A stretch of DNA of 44,038 nucleotides from RGIG426 sp045600765 (GTDB lineage Bacteria; Bacillota; Clostridia; Oscillospirales; Acutalibacteraceae): NCBI GenBank assembly GCA_045600765.1, contig JAZRYM010000052.1:1-44038 (forward strand). The letters run 5' to 3'. The position numbers were made by a program, and so were the translations under genes. The notes below the pieces were generated by a model. It made no database searches. It was not told the DNA's origin and was given only the letters and a program-made list of their open reading frames with translations. Positions 33,970 through 41,963 of this stretch are shown piece by piece (the first letter of the stretch is position 1; each line of letters begins with the position of its first letter).

Positions 33970-33991
33970 CTCCCAAGAACTTTTTTGGGAG
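33970..33991 (+). promoter_or_regulatory. Hairpin over the tepA ribosome binding site
   Basis: CTCCCAA (33970-33976) pairs with TTGGGAG (33985-33991), burying most of the Shine-Dalgarno GGGAGG (33987-33992). The ATG follows 7 nt later. This could reduce or regulate translation initiation. Confidence 0.5.
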
Positions 33992-33999
33992 GTAAAAGA

Positions 34000-34677
34000 A
34001 TGGACGAACGTGAACAACCGCGTGACACGGAAGCCACGTCGCCGGACGGCGCGGTGACTACCGAAAACGGCGGGCATCGGGTGTATACGTTGACCATTAT
34101 CGGGCAAATCGAGGGGCATTATACCTTGACGTCCGAAAACAAAACCACGCAGTATGAGCACGTCATTCCGCAACTGGTTGCGGCGGAGGAGAGTCCCGAC
34201 GTGGACGGACTTCTCGTTTTGCTCAACACGGTCGGCGGCGATATTGAAGCGGGACTGGCGCTCGCGGAACTGATTGCCGGGATGAACAAACCCACCGTGT
34301 CGCTCGTGCTTGGCGGCGGTCATTCTATCGGCGTGCCGCTCGCGGTGGCGGCAAAACGGTCGTTTATTGTGCCCTCCGCCACGATGACGGTGCATCCCGT
34401 CCGCACCACGGGTTTGGTGCTCGGTGTGCCGCAATCGTTCGACTATTTTCGCAAGATGCAAGCGCGCATTACGCGGTTTGTCACCGCCCATTCCCGCATT
34501 TCGGAACAAGATTTTATAAACCTTTCCCAAAACAACGACGAACTCACCACCGATATGGGTTCCATTCTCGAAGGGGAAGAGGCGGTTTCTGTCGGGCTTA
34601 TCGACGAGGTGGGCTCGCTTTCGGCGGCGCTTTCCGCGCTGTATCGGATGATGGACGATTACAAAAAAGGAGAGTAG
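34000..34677 (+). CDS. tepA: ClpP-like protease TepA
   Basis: A 225-residue ClpP-fold serine protease of the TepA (YmfB) group, linked in B. subtilis to protein export and to spore-specific protein degradation. The nucleophile is Ser109 in GGGHSIGVP and the general base is His132 in MTVHPVR. I do not assign the aspartate. The GLLVLLNTVGGDIEAGLALAE segment is typical. The ATG at 34000 is chosen for GGGAGG; the frame is open far upstream but crosses a promoter and terminator. It lies 2 nt before ftsK, the same order as tepA-spoIIIE in Bacillus. Confidence 0.87.
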   Translation: MDEREQPRDTEATSPDGAVTTENGGHRVYTLTIIGQIEGHYTLTSENKTTQYEHVIPQLVAAEESPDVDGLLVLLNTVGGDIEAGLALAELIAGMNKPTVSLVLGGGHSIGVPLAVAAKRSFIVPSATMTVHPVRTTGLVLGVPQSFDYFRKMQARITRFVTAHSRISEQDFINLSQNNDELTTDMGSILEGEEAVSVGLIDEVGSLSAALSALYRMMDDYKKGE

Positions 34678-34679
34678 TT

Positions 34680-37088
34680 ATGGCTCAAAAAAAATCCTCC
34701 AAAAAGGCACCTGCCAAACAGCAGGAGAAAAACGCCGGACGGCAAATTGCGGCGGTGCTCCTCTTTGCCGGAGCGCTGTTCCTTTTCTTCCTCTCGGTGA
34801 TTGAGGGGGAAGCGGTGTGGTTTGCTTTACATAACGTCCTGCGCGGACTGTTCGGTATCAGCGTGTTTTTTCTGCCGGTTGTGATGGCGGGCGTTGCCAT
34901 TTTGCTGTCGCTTGATAAGGCCATCGGCGGGGTTAAGCTGAAAATCATCGAGGGCTCGCTCTTTATGGTGATGGTCAGCGCCGCCCTTCAAGTTTTCTTC
35001 CAAACGACCGAGGGATACGGCTTCTTTGAGTCGATTGGTGATGCGTTTGAAGAAGGCAAAATCCTTTACGGCGGCGGTGCTGTCGGCGCGCTGTTCGGCT
35101 ACTGGCCGGAGCGGTGGTTCGGCGATACCTGCGCGAAAATCGTGATTTTACTGCTCGTGTTCGTTTTCTTTATGCTTGTGACGGGCACGACCCTTATCGG
35201 CTTATTCCGCACAATGGGAAAACCCGTGCAAAAAACGCGTGACACCTTAAAAACCGCCATCAACGATTACGGCGAACGGCAAGCGGCACAACAGACGGAC
35301 GACGATTTGGAGCCGGTGCCCGTTTTGTTGAAAACCGGTCGGCGCGGCAAAGGGGAAACGCAACCGTCGCGCTCGCGGATTGACATTGATATGGGTGAGG
35401 GGTATCGCACGTTGGAGGGTGATTTCCAAAAAGCGAACGATGACGTGGATCGCCGTTTGGCGGAGCTTGACCCCGAAGCGGCGGAAAAATTGAAAGCGGA
35501 GCAGACGGCGAAAAAACCGCGTCGGCCGCGCAAAACCGCCGAAAAAGCCGCGTCGAATATTGACGTTCCGCTGGATGATGAAGCGGGAAGCGGCGCGGAA
35601 GAATCGGCAAGTACATCCGCTTATCGCTATCCGCCGCTGTCGTTGTTGGATGCGCCGAAAGGCAACAAAAACGCCTCGTCGGTGCAGGAACTGAACCAAA
35701 ACGCCGAACGGCTGATGCAGACGTTGCAAGATTTCGGCGTGGGCGCGACCATTTCGGATATTGTGCGCGGCCCGTCGGTTACGCGGTATGAATTGGAGCC
35801 GAGCGCCGGAGTGAAAATCAGCAAATTTACCGGGCTTGAAAAAGATATTGCTTTGCGCCTTGCGGCATCGCACGTGCGTATTGAAGCGCCTATCCCGAAC
35901 AAAGCGGCGGTGGGTATTGAAGTGCCGAACAAAACGCGTGCCACGGTGTGCCTGCGCGAACTGATTGACTCGCCGGAATTTGCGTCGGCGAAAAGCAAAT
36001 TGACGGTGGCGCTCGGCAAGGATATTTCCGGCAAAATCGTGCTTGCCGACCTCGCCAAAATGCCGCACCTTTTGGTGGCGGGAACGACCGGTTCGGGTAA
36101 ATCGGTGTGCACCAACTCGATGATTTTGAGTGTGCTGTTCCGCGCATCGCCCGAGGACGTGCGCATTATGCTGATTGACCCGAAACGGGTGGAATTTTCG
36201 GCGTATAACGGCATTCCGCACCTGCTTATTCCCGTCGTGACCGACCCGCGCAAAGCGGCGGGTGCGCTCGGGTGGGCGGTGACCGAAATGCTCCGTCGGT
36301 ACCAGGTGTTTGCCGCCCACAACGTCCGCGACCTCGGCGACTACAACGACCTTGCCGAAAAGAGCGAAGACCTTGAAAAAATGCCGCAAATCCTCATTGT
36401 CATTGATGAACTTGCCGACCTGATGATGGCGGCTTCCAAAGAGGTGGAAGATTCCATCGTCCGGTTGGCGCAAATGGCGCGGGCCGCCGGTATGCATATG
36501 GTTATCGCGACCCAGCGCCCGTCGGCGGATGTGTTGCCCGGTCTTGTGCGTTCCAATATCCCGAGCCGTATCGGGCTTACGGTCAGCAAGGCGACCGAGT
36601 CGCGCATTATGCTGGACGACGGCGGCGCTGAACAACTGCTCGGCAACGGCGATATGCTGTTCCGTCCCGTGGGGATGAACACGCCGCTTCGTATTCAGGG
36701 CGGTTTTGTCAGCAACGAGGAGCGTAAGCGGGTCATCGACTTCCTGATGCCGGAGGAGGAGACGGAGTACGACCACGGCATTATCGACGAAATCGAGAAA
36801 AACGCCGCGGCAGCAGGCAAATCGTCCGCGGCGGTGGCCGACGGTGACGGCGGCGATGAAGAGGCGGACGAAATGCTCCCGAAAGCCATTGAGGTGGTGC
36901 TCGAAGCGGGCGAGGCCTCGACGTCGATGTTGCAGCGCCGCCTGCGCCTCGGCTATTCCCGCGCAGGACGGCTGATTGACGAGATGGAACGGCGGGGAAT
37001 TGTCGGCCCGCATGAGGGCAGTAAACCCCGCCAAGTGCTTATTTCCCGCCAGCAATGGTTGGAAATGGATATGATGAGTGACGAGTGA
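34680..37088 (+). CDS. ftsK: DNA translocase FtsK/SpoIIIE
   Basis: An 802-residue septal DNA pump. The N-terminus has four predicted helices (about 25-180). A charged linker (about 190-310) follows, then the alpha/beta RecA-like motor with Walker A GTTGSGKS (about 467-474) and Walker B ILIVIDELADLMM. The C-terminal gamma winged helix (about 735-800, TSMLQRRLRLGYSRAGRLID) reads KOPS/SRS signals. It clears chromosomes from the division or sporulation septum. The SpoIIIE versus FtsK role cannot be told from sequence alone. Its stop codon lies within a heptamer tandem repeat (37076-37103). Confidence 0.94.
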   Translation: MAQKKSSKKAPAKQQEKNAGRQIAAVLLFAGALFLFFLSVIEGEAVWFALHNVLRGLFGISVFFLPVVMAGVAILLSLDKAIGGVKLKIIEGSLFMVMVSAALQVFFQTTEGYGFFESIGDAFEEGKILYGGGAVGALFGYWPERWFGDTCAKIVILLLVFVFFMLVTGTTLIGLFRTMGKPVQKTRDTLKTAINDYGERQAAQQTDDDLEPVPVLLKTGRRGKGETQPSRSRIDIDMGEGYRTLEGDFQKANDDVDRRLAELDPEAAEKLKAEQTAKKPRRPRKTAEKAASNIDVPLDDEAGSGAEESASTSAYRYPPLSLLDAPKGNKNASSVQELNQNAERLMQTLQDFGVGATISDIVRGPSVTRYELEPSAGVKISKFTGLEKDIALRLAASHVRIEAPIPNKAAVGIEVPNKTRATVCLRELIDSPEFASAKSKLTVALGKDISGKIVLADLAKMPHLLVAGTTGSGKSVCTNSMILSVLFRASPEDVRIMLIDPKRVEFSAYNGIPHLLIPVVTDPRKAAGALGWAVTEMLRRYQVFAAHNVRDLGDYNDLAEKSEDLEKMPQILIVIDELADLMMAASKEVEDSIVRLAQMARAAGMHMVIATQRPSADVLPGLVRSNIPSRIGLTVSKATESRIMLDDGGAEQLLGNGDMLFRPVGMNTPLRIQGGFVSNEERKRVIDFLMPEEETEYDHGIIDEIEKNAAAAGKSSAAVADGDGGDEEADEMLPKAIEVVLEAGEASTSMLQRRLRLGYSRAGRLIDEMERRGIVGPHEGSKPRQVLISRQQWLEMDMMSDE

Positions 37089-37103
37089 GAAGTGAGGAGT
37101 GAA
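37076..37103 (+). repeat. Heptamer tandem repeat across the ftsK stop
   Basis: Four 7-nt units of the form RAGTGAN (GAGTGAC, GAGTGAG, AAGTGAG, GAGTGAA). They encode the last FtsK residues, include its stop and supply the ribosome site of the next gene. Confidence 0.75.
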
Positions 37104-37107
37104 GAGG

Positions 37108-37623
37108 ATGAAACGACCGATTTCTTTGTTGTTGGTTTTGTGCTTTTGCGGTGCGCTGTTGCTTCTTTGCGGATGTGACGTGACGTTGCAAGAGGTGTCC
37201 GAGCCGGAACCCACCCGTACCGCGCTTGTGCTTTTGGATGTGGACATTTCCACTTTGCTTACCAAAGAGGAGATGGAGGAGGCACTTGAAGTGAACTTGC
37301 GCGAACCGCAGGTCAGCAACGAGGGTCGCACGCTGTTTGCTATTTCCGAGGGCGGGAAAGTTTCTGTTTCCATTAGTGCCGAGCGGAGCACGCTGGATGG
37401 ATTCCACAACGCCTTGCCGAAAGTAGAGGGCGAAGATTTGCAAGAAGCACCGAACCTGGGGAAAGAGGCGTGGTGGCTGTCTTCGGGCAGTACGCTTTTC
37501 CTCTATTCCGGTGCGTATATGGTTTCGGTAAACGTGTCCGACCGCACGGTGGACGAGGAAACGGTGCTCCTTTCCGCGCGGCAGATTGCCATGCTGTTGT
37601 GTGACCGCTTGCCGACCGAATAA
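37108..37623 (+). CDS. Predicted lipoprotein of unknown function
   Basis: A 171-residue protein I do not recognise. The N-terminus is a lipoprotein signal, MKRPISLLLVLCFCGALLLL, then CGCDVT, with the probable lipidated Cys in LLCGC. The mature part is acidic, with a VDISTLLTKEEMEEAL helix (about 46-65), a VSVSISAER strand and a C-terminal AYMVSVNVSD. The size and strand pattern suggest a compact alpha/beta domain. The ATG at 37108 sits 8 nt behind GAGGAG; an in-frame GTG at 37099 lies within that ribosome site. It is cotranscribed with ftsK and ends at the terminator at 37651-37683. Confidence 0.75.
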   Translation: MKRPISLLLVLCFCGALLLLCGCDVTLQEVSEPEPTRTALVLLDVDISTLLTKEEMEEALEVNLREPQVSNEGRTLFAISEGGKVSVSISAERSTLDGFHNALPKVEGEDLQEAPNLGKEAWWLSSGSTLFLYSGAYMVSVNVSDRTVDEETVLLSARQIAMLLCDRLPTE

Positions 37624-37650
37624 ACGGTCGAACTTGGTTGAGCGCTTAAC

Positions 37651-37683
37651 GAGAGGGTGTTGAAAAACGCCCTCTCTTTTTCT
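37651..37683 (+). terminator. Intrinsic terminator after ftsK operon
   Basis: GAGAGGGTGTT/AACGCCCTCTC (one U-G pair) with a short A-rich loop, then TTTTTCTT. Confidence 0.82.
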
Positions 37684-37697
37684 TTATTTCTAAAAAC

Positions 37698-37726
37698 TTG
37701 CTTTTTCGGTTGATGTGTGTTATACT
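37698..37726 (+). promoter_or_regulatory. Promoter of M23 peptidase gene
   Basis: TTGCTT (37698-37703) and TATACT (37721-37726) with a 17-bp spacer. Confidence 0.65.
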
Positions 37727-37764
37727 TACGGTGTCTGTGAATTTTAACGAAAGGAGTGAGCAAA

Positions 37765-39549
37765 ATGGCGCGTAAAGAAAAGCCGGTTGTACCCGTTGAA
37801 TCGGGTGGCGCGGAAGCTGTTTTGCCCGCTTCTTCTCGTTTTGTTTCGCCGTTTCTTGCGGGTTGGTTAGCGCTTGTGGATGCGTTGTATCCGTTGTGTT
37901 ATCGTATGGGTATTCGCACGATGCGGGTGTTTCACCGAATCGGGCGCGTGTTGCGGCGTTGGTGGTTGCCGATGCAATCCGTGTTCAAAAAAGTGCGTGA
38001 CGTCTTACTGCTTCCGTTTCGTGAGATGAAAAACGACCGAACCCAAGCGGCAGGCATTTTCCGACAAAGCATTGCATGGGTGGGTCGCGGTTGGCGCTAT
38101 AACCCGTTCCGCGGCATTTTCCGTGCGTTGGCGTTCCCGTTTGTAGGGGTGTATCGTTCCCGTCGTTATTTTGCGCGTGTGCTGACTGCTATGCTCCCGG
38201 TTTTTGCGGCGGTGGCGCTTGCGCTTGTGCTTCGCTATTGGTATTCTTCCACCTTTGCGCTTCGGCTGACCTATATGGGCCACTACGTGGGCGACGTGGC
38301 GGATGAAGAGGTGTTTGACCGCGCCGCCGCGCTTGCGGAAGGGCGCGTGGCGGGAGTGGATTCCACCTTTACGGTCGATCGGTCGCCCGAATTGGAATTG
38401 ACCTTCTCTCCGAAAGAGGAATTGCTCAGCGAAACCGAATTGTGCGACTTGATTCTCAGTTCCTACGGCGATAAAGTGGAAAAACTGTGCGGCGTGTACG
38501 TGAACGGGCAGTTTGAAGGCGCGGTGGATTCCGAAAAGAAACTGACCGTGTTGCTCCACTCCATTATGGCGAACTGCGCCGATGCGTATTCGTCGCTTGT
38601 GCTGTCCAACGTGGATTTGAAATTCGCGCAGGATGTGCAAACGGTGATGGGACTGTATCCCACCTCGACCAAAATGTCGCTGACCGAGATGAAACGCCTT
38701 TTAACCGACCGCGCGGCAAGCCAAAAATGGGTAACAGCCAAAGCGGGGGACACCGCCGCCTCGGTGGCGGAGAAAAACGGGATTTCCCGCAAACAGTTAT
38801 TGTCGCTTAACACGGATATTTCGCCCGATGCCATAACGGAGGGGACGCCGCTGTTGGTGCGGGAAGCGGGCGCGTATCTCAACGTGGAAATGACCTGCAC
38901 CGAAGTGGAAAACTTCCCGATTGCGTTTACAACCGAGACGGTGCAAGATTCGTCCCGCTATATCGGTGACAATTACGTGAAAATCAAGGGTGTGCCCGGT
39001 GCTCGTCGGATTACCTATGCCGTCACCTATATCGACGGCAAGGAGGTCTCCCGTACAAAGGTGTCCGAAAAGGTGACCAAACACCCGGTTACGCAAGTGA
39101 ACGCGGTAGGTGCGTTGAGTGTCAACGGCGGAAGCAGTGCGGCGGGCGACGGGATTGCTCGCGGTATGATTTGGCCGCTCCCGAGCAGTTACAGCGTGGG
39201 CGAGACCTACGGGCCGCAAGACGGTCGTTTCCACAACGGTATTGACATTTACGGCGACTATGGAGCACCCATTATGGCGGCAGACGGCGGCACGGTGGTG
39301 GAGGCTACCGCTTCCGGCTACAACGGCGGTTGGGGTTTGTCGGTGCTCATAGACCACGGCAACGGCTACCAAACCCGCTATGCCCACTGTTCGTCGGTGC
39401 TTGTGACTGTCGGCGAACGCGTATCGCGCGGACAAGTGGTCGGACGTGTCGGTTCGACCGGATACAGTACGTGTAACCACCTGCACTTTGAGGTGTACTA
39501 CAACGGCGGTCGTATTGACCCGTATCCGCTGGTAGCGGGTCATAGATAA
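37765..39549 (+). CDS. Membrane-anchored M23 peptidase with LysM and G5 domains
   Basis: A 594-residue cell-wall hydrolase. The first 130 residues are cytoplasmic and Arg/Trp-rich, followed by one helix (about 140-160, MLPVFAAVALALVLRYW). Outside, a LysM-like domain (about 320-370, WVTAKAGDTAASVAEKNGI) binds glycan, and a G5 domain (about 375-445) follows. The C-terminal M23 metallopeptidase (about 480-590) keeps its zinc ligands in FHNGIDIYG and NHLHFEV, so it is probably active on peptide crosslinks. The architecture resembles spore or septal M23 enzymes of Clostridia. The ATG at 37765 is 9 nt behind AAAGGAG. The GTG at 37756 abuts the ribosome site and is rejected. Confidence 0.9.
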   Translation: MARKEKPVVPVESGGAEAVLPASSRFVSPFLAGWLALVDALYPLCYRMGIRTMRVFHRIGRVLRRWWLPMQSVFKKVRDVLLLPFREMKNDRTQAAGIFRQSIAWVGRGWRYNPFRGIFRALAFPFVGVYRSRRYFARVLTAMLPVFAAVALALVLRYWYSSTFALRLTYMGHYVGDVADEEVFDRAAALAEGRVAGVDSTFTVDRSPELELTFSPKEELLSETELCDLILSSYGDKVEKLCGVYVNGQFEGAVDSEKKLTVLLHSIMANCADAYSSLVLSNVDLKFAQDVQTVMGLYPTSTKMSLTEMKRLLTDRAASQKWVTAKAGDTAASVAEKNGISRKQLLSLNTDISPDAITEGTPLLVREAGAYLNVEMTCTEVENFPIAFTTETVQDSSRYIGDNYVKIKGVPGARRITYAVTYIDGKEVSRTKVSEKVTKHPVTQVNAVGALSVNGGSSAAGDGIARGMIWPLPSSYSVGETYGPQDGRFHNGIDIYGDYGAPIMAADGGTVVEATASGYNGGWGLSVLIDHGNGYQTRYAHCSSVLVTVGERVSRGQVVGRVGSTGYSTCNHLHFEVYYNGGRIDPYPLVAGHR

Positions 39550-39593
39550 GTTGGTTTTCATTTTGCAGAAAATTTTTCGGAGGTAAAAAAGAA

Positions 39594-41579
39594 ATGAAAA
39601 AATTGGCAACGCTCCTGGCAGTCCTTTTGCTCCTGTCCACCTTGTTCGGCGTGGCAACGGTTTCCTCGTCGGCGGACGGCGAAGTGACCGGTGGCTACGG
39701 TTACTACTACAACGCGGACGAAAATCCCATTATGGATTTCGTGGACCCCGCCGACAAGGCGCAAGTGGGCGTTTGGTGGTGGTACAGCGAAAAACACGAC
39801 GATGCGCTGTACGATACCAACAAACGGGATATGTACTTGAACTTTATGGAGGAAAACAGCATCAACGAGATTTATTTCTACGGCTATTACCTGCTGCAAA
39901 GTTCCTCCGCCCGCGCGAAACTCCACACCTTTGTGCAAGAGGCAAACCGCCGCGGGATTGTGATTTCGTTTATTTACGACGACAACGACACCATTATGGG
40001 GTCTTCCCGTGCGCTCGACTACGTGTGTGACGAGTATCTGCGGTATGTGGGAGAATACCCGGACGATAAACTGAACGGCATCCACTTTGACGTGGAGCAC
40101 GAGAAACCCGAAGATTTTGCCAATAAGTTGGTATCCCAGTTCCAAAACGCCCGCGACCGCGGCGTGCCCATTTCGATGGACGTCAACTGCGCGATGGATA
40201 TCAACACCCGAGTGTCTGCCGGCGGCGTGACGGGCAACATCTACGAGGTCATTGCCGGCAACGTGGATACCCTGACGCTGATGTCGTACAAAGACACCTA
40301 CGAAAAAATCTGGAAACTCGGTGCCAATGCGTTTGCGGCGGCGAAGAAATACGGTTGCCGCGTGGTGTTCGCCGTGGAAACGGGTGATTACAGCTCCGGT
40401 GCCGCGCCGCACTACGAGACCTTTAACGACCCCGCCGACGAGTTCGCGCAGGAGACAAAAGAGTATCTGTACGGCGAACTCGTCAAACTGTACGAATCGT
40501 TACAAGCCGACCACCCGACGGGCGGGTTCGGCGTTGCCGTCCACCAGCACGAGGACTGGTACAACCTGCAAAAATCGCCGACACCCATTACCACCGACGG
40601 AACGGGAAAAACCGAAAAACCGACGGTGAGCCACGCTTCCATTTCCACCGAATCGACCGCGACCACCAAAAAGACACAGCGCACGCCGCTGGAAGAGACG
40701 GTGTTGTGGTCGGGCGACGTAAACCAAACGGTGACCATCGGTCGTCCGGATGCGTATACCGGCCGCCTTTCCGGCGCCGTGGCGGAGGAAATCAACGCCG
40801 CCATTCGTGACGATTTGGCGAAAAAAGGCACCATTACCGGCGACGAGTATTACGAGATTATCACCACCGGCTCTTCCGCTGGTAACAGCGGATACGCGAC
40901 CACCGGATTTGTGGTGAACGGTGACGGCCAGCTGTGGACAGAGGGCAAAGTGGCGGGTACGTCGCTGATTCAAGACACCCGCGGCACCTACGCGCAACGG
41001 CTGTACGGCACGACGACCGATAAACCCGGCAACTTGCTTGCGCCGCAGATGAACGAGACGACCGAACTGGTGTATTTCAGCGATGCTTCCGGCTATACCG
41101 ACACCTGTACCGTGGACAGCCTTGTGGTGAAAGTGTACCGCCACGCGCCGTATACCGGCACCGAGACGGAATCGGCCGAGTCGAGCGCCACCGAGTCGAG
41201 CGCCACCGAGTCGGGCGCGACCGAATCGAGCGCCACCGAATCGAGCGCCACCGAATCGAGCGCGACCGAATCGAGCGCCACCGAGTCGAGTGCGACCGAA
41301 TCGAGTGCGACCGAGTCGAGCGCCACCGCAACGGAGACGGCAACCGTAACCGCGACGGGTGCGACGACAACGGCGACCGCGGCAGAGAGTTTGCTCGGCG
41401 ACGCGAACGACGACGGGTTTGTAAATATGAAAGACGTACTGCTGATGCGTAAAGCGCTGTCGGGGATGAGTGTTTCGCTCAACGCCGTGAACGCGGACGT
41501 CAACGTGGATAACGCGGTCAATATGAAAGACGTACTGGCCATACGTAAGTTCCTTGCAGGGCTGATTTTGAGTTTTTAA
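39594..41579 (+). CDS. Secreted dockerin protein with GH18-like TIM-barrel domain
   Basis: A 661-residue extracellular protein. A signal peptide (cleavage near residue 26, SSSA) leads into a probable TIM barrel (about 40-335). NGIHFDVEHE resembles the GH18 DxxDxDxE strand with the first acidic positions lost, and TLMSY and GFGVAVHQHEDW resemble later GH18 strands. A Thr/Ser linker (about 337-362) and an unassigned beta-rich module (about 363-525) follow, then ten ESSAT repeats (529-578). A type I dockerin (about 601-659) ends it, with two calcium motifs, DANDDGFVNMKD and DVNVDNAVNMKD. GGAGG precedes the ATG, and no promoter is seen in the 44-nt gap, so it may be cotranscribed with the M23 gene. 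Substrate unknown. Confidence 0.8.
   Translation: MKKLATLLAVLLLLSTLFGVATVSSSADGEVTGGYGYYYNADENPIMDFVDPADKAQVGVWWWYSEKHDDALYDTNKRDMYLNFMEENSINEIYFYGYYLLQSSSARAKLHTFVQEANRRGIVISFIYDDNDTIMGSSRALDYVCDEYLRYVGEYPDDKLNGIHFDVEHEKPEDFANKLVSQFQNARDRGVPISMDVNCAMDINTRVSAGGVTGNIYEVIAGNVDTLTLMSYKDTYEKIWKLGANAFAAAKKYGCRVVFAVETGDYSSGAAPHYETFNDPADEFAQETKEYLYGELVKLYESLQADHPTGGFGVAVHQHEDWYNLQKSPTPITTDGTGKTEKPTVSHASISTESTATTKKTQRTPLEETVLWSGDVNQTVTIGRPDAYTGRLSGAVAEEINAAIRDDLAKKGTITGDEYYEIITTGSSAGNSGYATTGFVVNGDGQLWTEGKVAGTSLIQDTRGTYAQRLYGTTTDKPGNLLAPQMNETTELVYFSDASGYTDTCTVDSLVVKVYRHAPYTGTETESAESSATESSATESGATESSATESSATESSATESSATESSATESSATESSATATETATVTATGATTTATAAESLLGDANDDGFVNMKDVLLMRKALSGMSVSLNAVNADVNVDNAVNMKDVLAIRKFLAGLILSF
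41178..41327 (+). repeat. 15-bp tandem repeat, ten units, in the dockerin protein linker
   Basis: Consensus GARTCGAGYGCSACC encoding E-S-S-A-T. Synonymous changes separate the units and one unit has Gly for Ser. The period keeps frame, so copy number can vary without breaking the gene. Confidence 0.95.
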
Positions 41580-41665
41580 GAGATACCCATACCGAGCGGT
41601 TTTGGCCGGGAGTTCATAAGGAATGTATTCCTTAAAAACACGAGATTTTGGCGCAGAACATTGTC

Positions 41666-41706
41666 AAACCGCCCCGCTATACGTCAGTATAGTCGGGGCG
41701 GTTTTT
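41666..41706 (+). terminator. Strong terminator downstream of dockerin gene (branch 1 tip)
   Basis: AAACCGCCCCG then CTATAC, loop GTCA, GTATAG then CGGGGCGGTTT with one bulged T, and five T. Seventeen base pairs. Confidence 0.88.
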
Positions 41707-41785
41707 CGCGTTCTCCATCCAAAATCTGTGTTTTAAGGCGCTTCGCGGTTTCGTAGCCAATAAAAATTTTCGTTCTGGGAAGTTG

Positions 41786-41820
41786 AAAAAGTCCGTTATG
41801 CTGACGCATTACGGGCTTTT
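41786..41820 (+). terminator. Second terminator-like hairpin (branch 2 tip)
   Basis: AAAAGTCCGTTATGC, loop TGAC, GCATTACGGGCTTTT, with one mismatch and one U-G pair. It ends in only four T that are themselves partly paired, so it is weaker than the first. Confidence 0.55.
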
Positions 41821-41928
41821 GAAACAATGCAGACGGGAATTTTTAGGCGAGAAACAACACATTCCTTACGAACTCCCGGCCTTTCCGTCTTTTTTTGTTT
41901 GCAGGCGGCAGACAACCAAACAAAATTC

Positions 41929-41957
41929 TTTACAAATATTTTCGAGCGTGCTATACT
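41929..41957 (+). promoter_or_regulatory. Promoter of the structured leader and acyl-CoA ligase
   Basis: TTTACA (41929-41934) and TATACT (41952-41957) with a 17-bp spacer. Predicted start at about 41964. Confidence 0.75.
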
Positions 41958-41963
41958 GTGCTT

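Larger units (their letters stand above)
41604..41881. repeat. 278-bp two-branched palindromic element (MITE-like or structured RNA)
   Basis: Outer arms 41604-41629 and 41856-41881 match at 24 of 26 bp in inverted orientation. Branch 1 (41630-41738) starts with CCTTAAAA against TTTTAAGG (20 paired bases, two bulges) and is capped by the terminator at 41666-41706. A CGC-TTC-GCG mini-hairpin sits at 41739-41747. Branch 2 (41748-41855) has GTTTC/GAAAC, GCC/GGC, then TAAAAATT/AATTTTTA, capped by the hairpin at 41786-41820. Every boundary abuts the next with no unpaired gap except the mini-hairpin. There is no open reading frame of note and no clear target-site duplication. Confidence 0.75.

Noticed and set aside
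35247..37409. Long minus-strand frame opposite ftsK and the lipoprotein gene
   Set aside because: It is antisense to a complete FtsK with Walker motifs; there is no ribosome site and composition is typical of a shadow frame. The same holds for long antisense frames at 8404-10416, 5529-6794 and 28904-30550.
41178..41327. Tandem repeat as a CRISPR array
   Set aside because: Units are adjacent with no spacers and encode an in-frame protein linker.
41604..41881. Autonomous insertion sequence
   Set aside because: No transposase frame fits within 278 bp, and I see no clear target-site duplication. Only a non-autonomous element or RNA remains possible.
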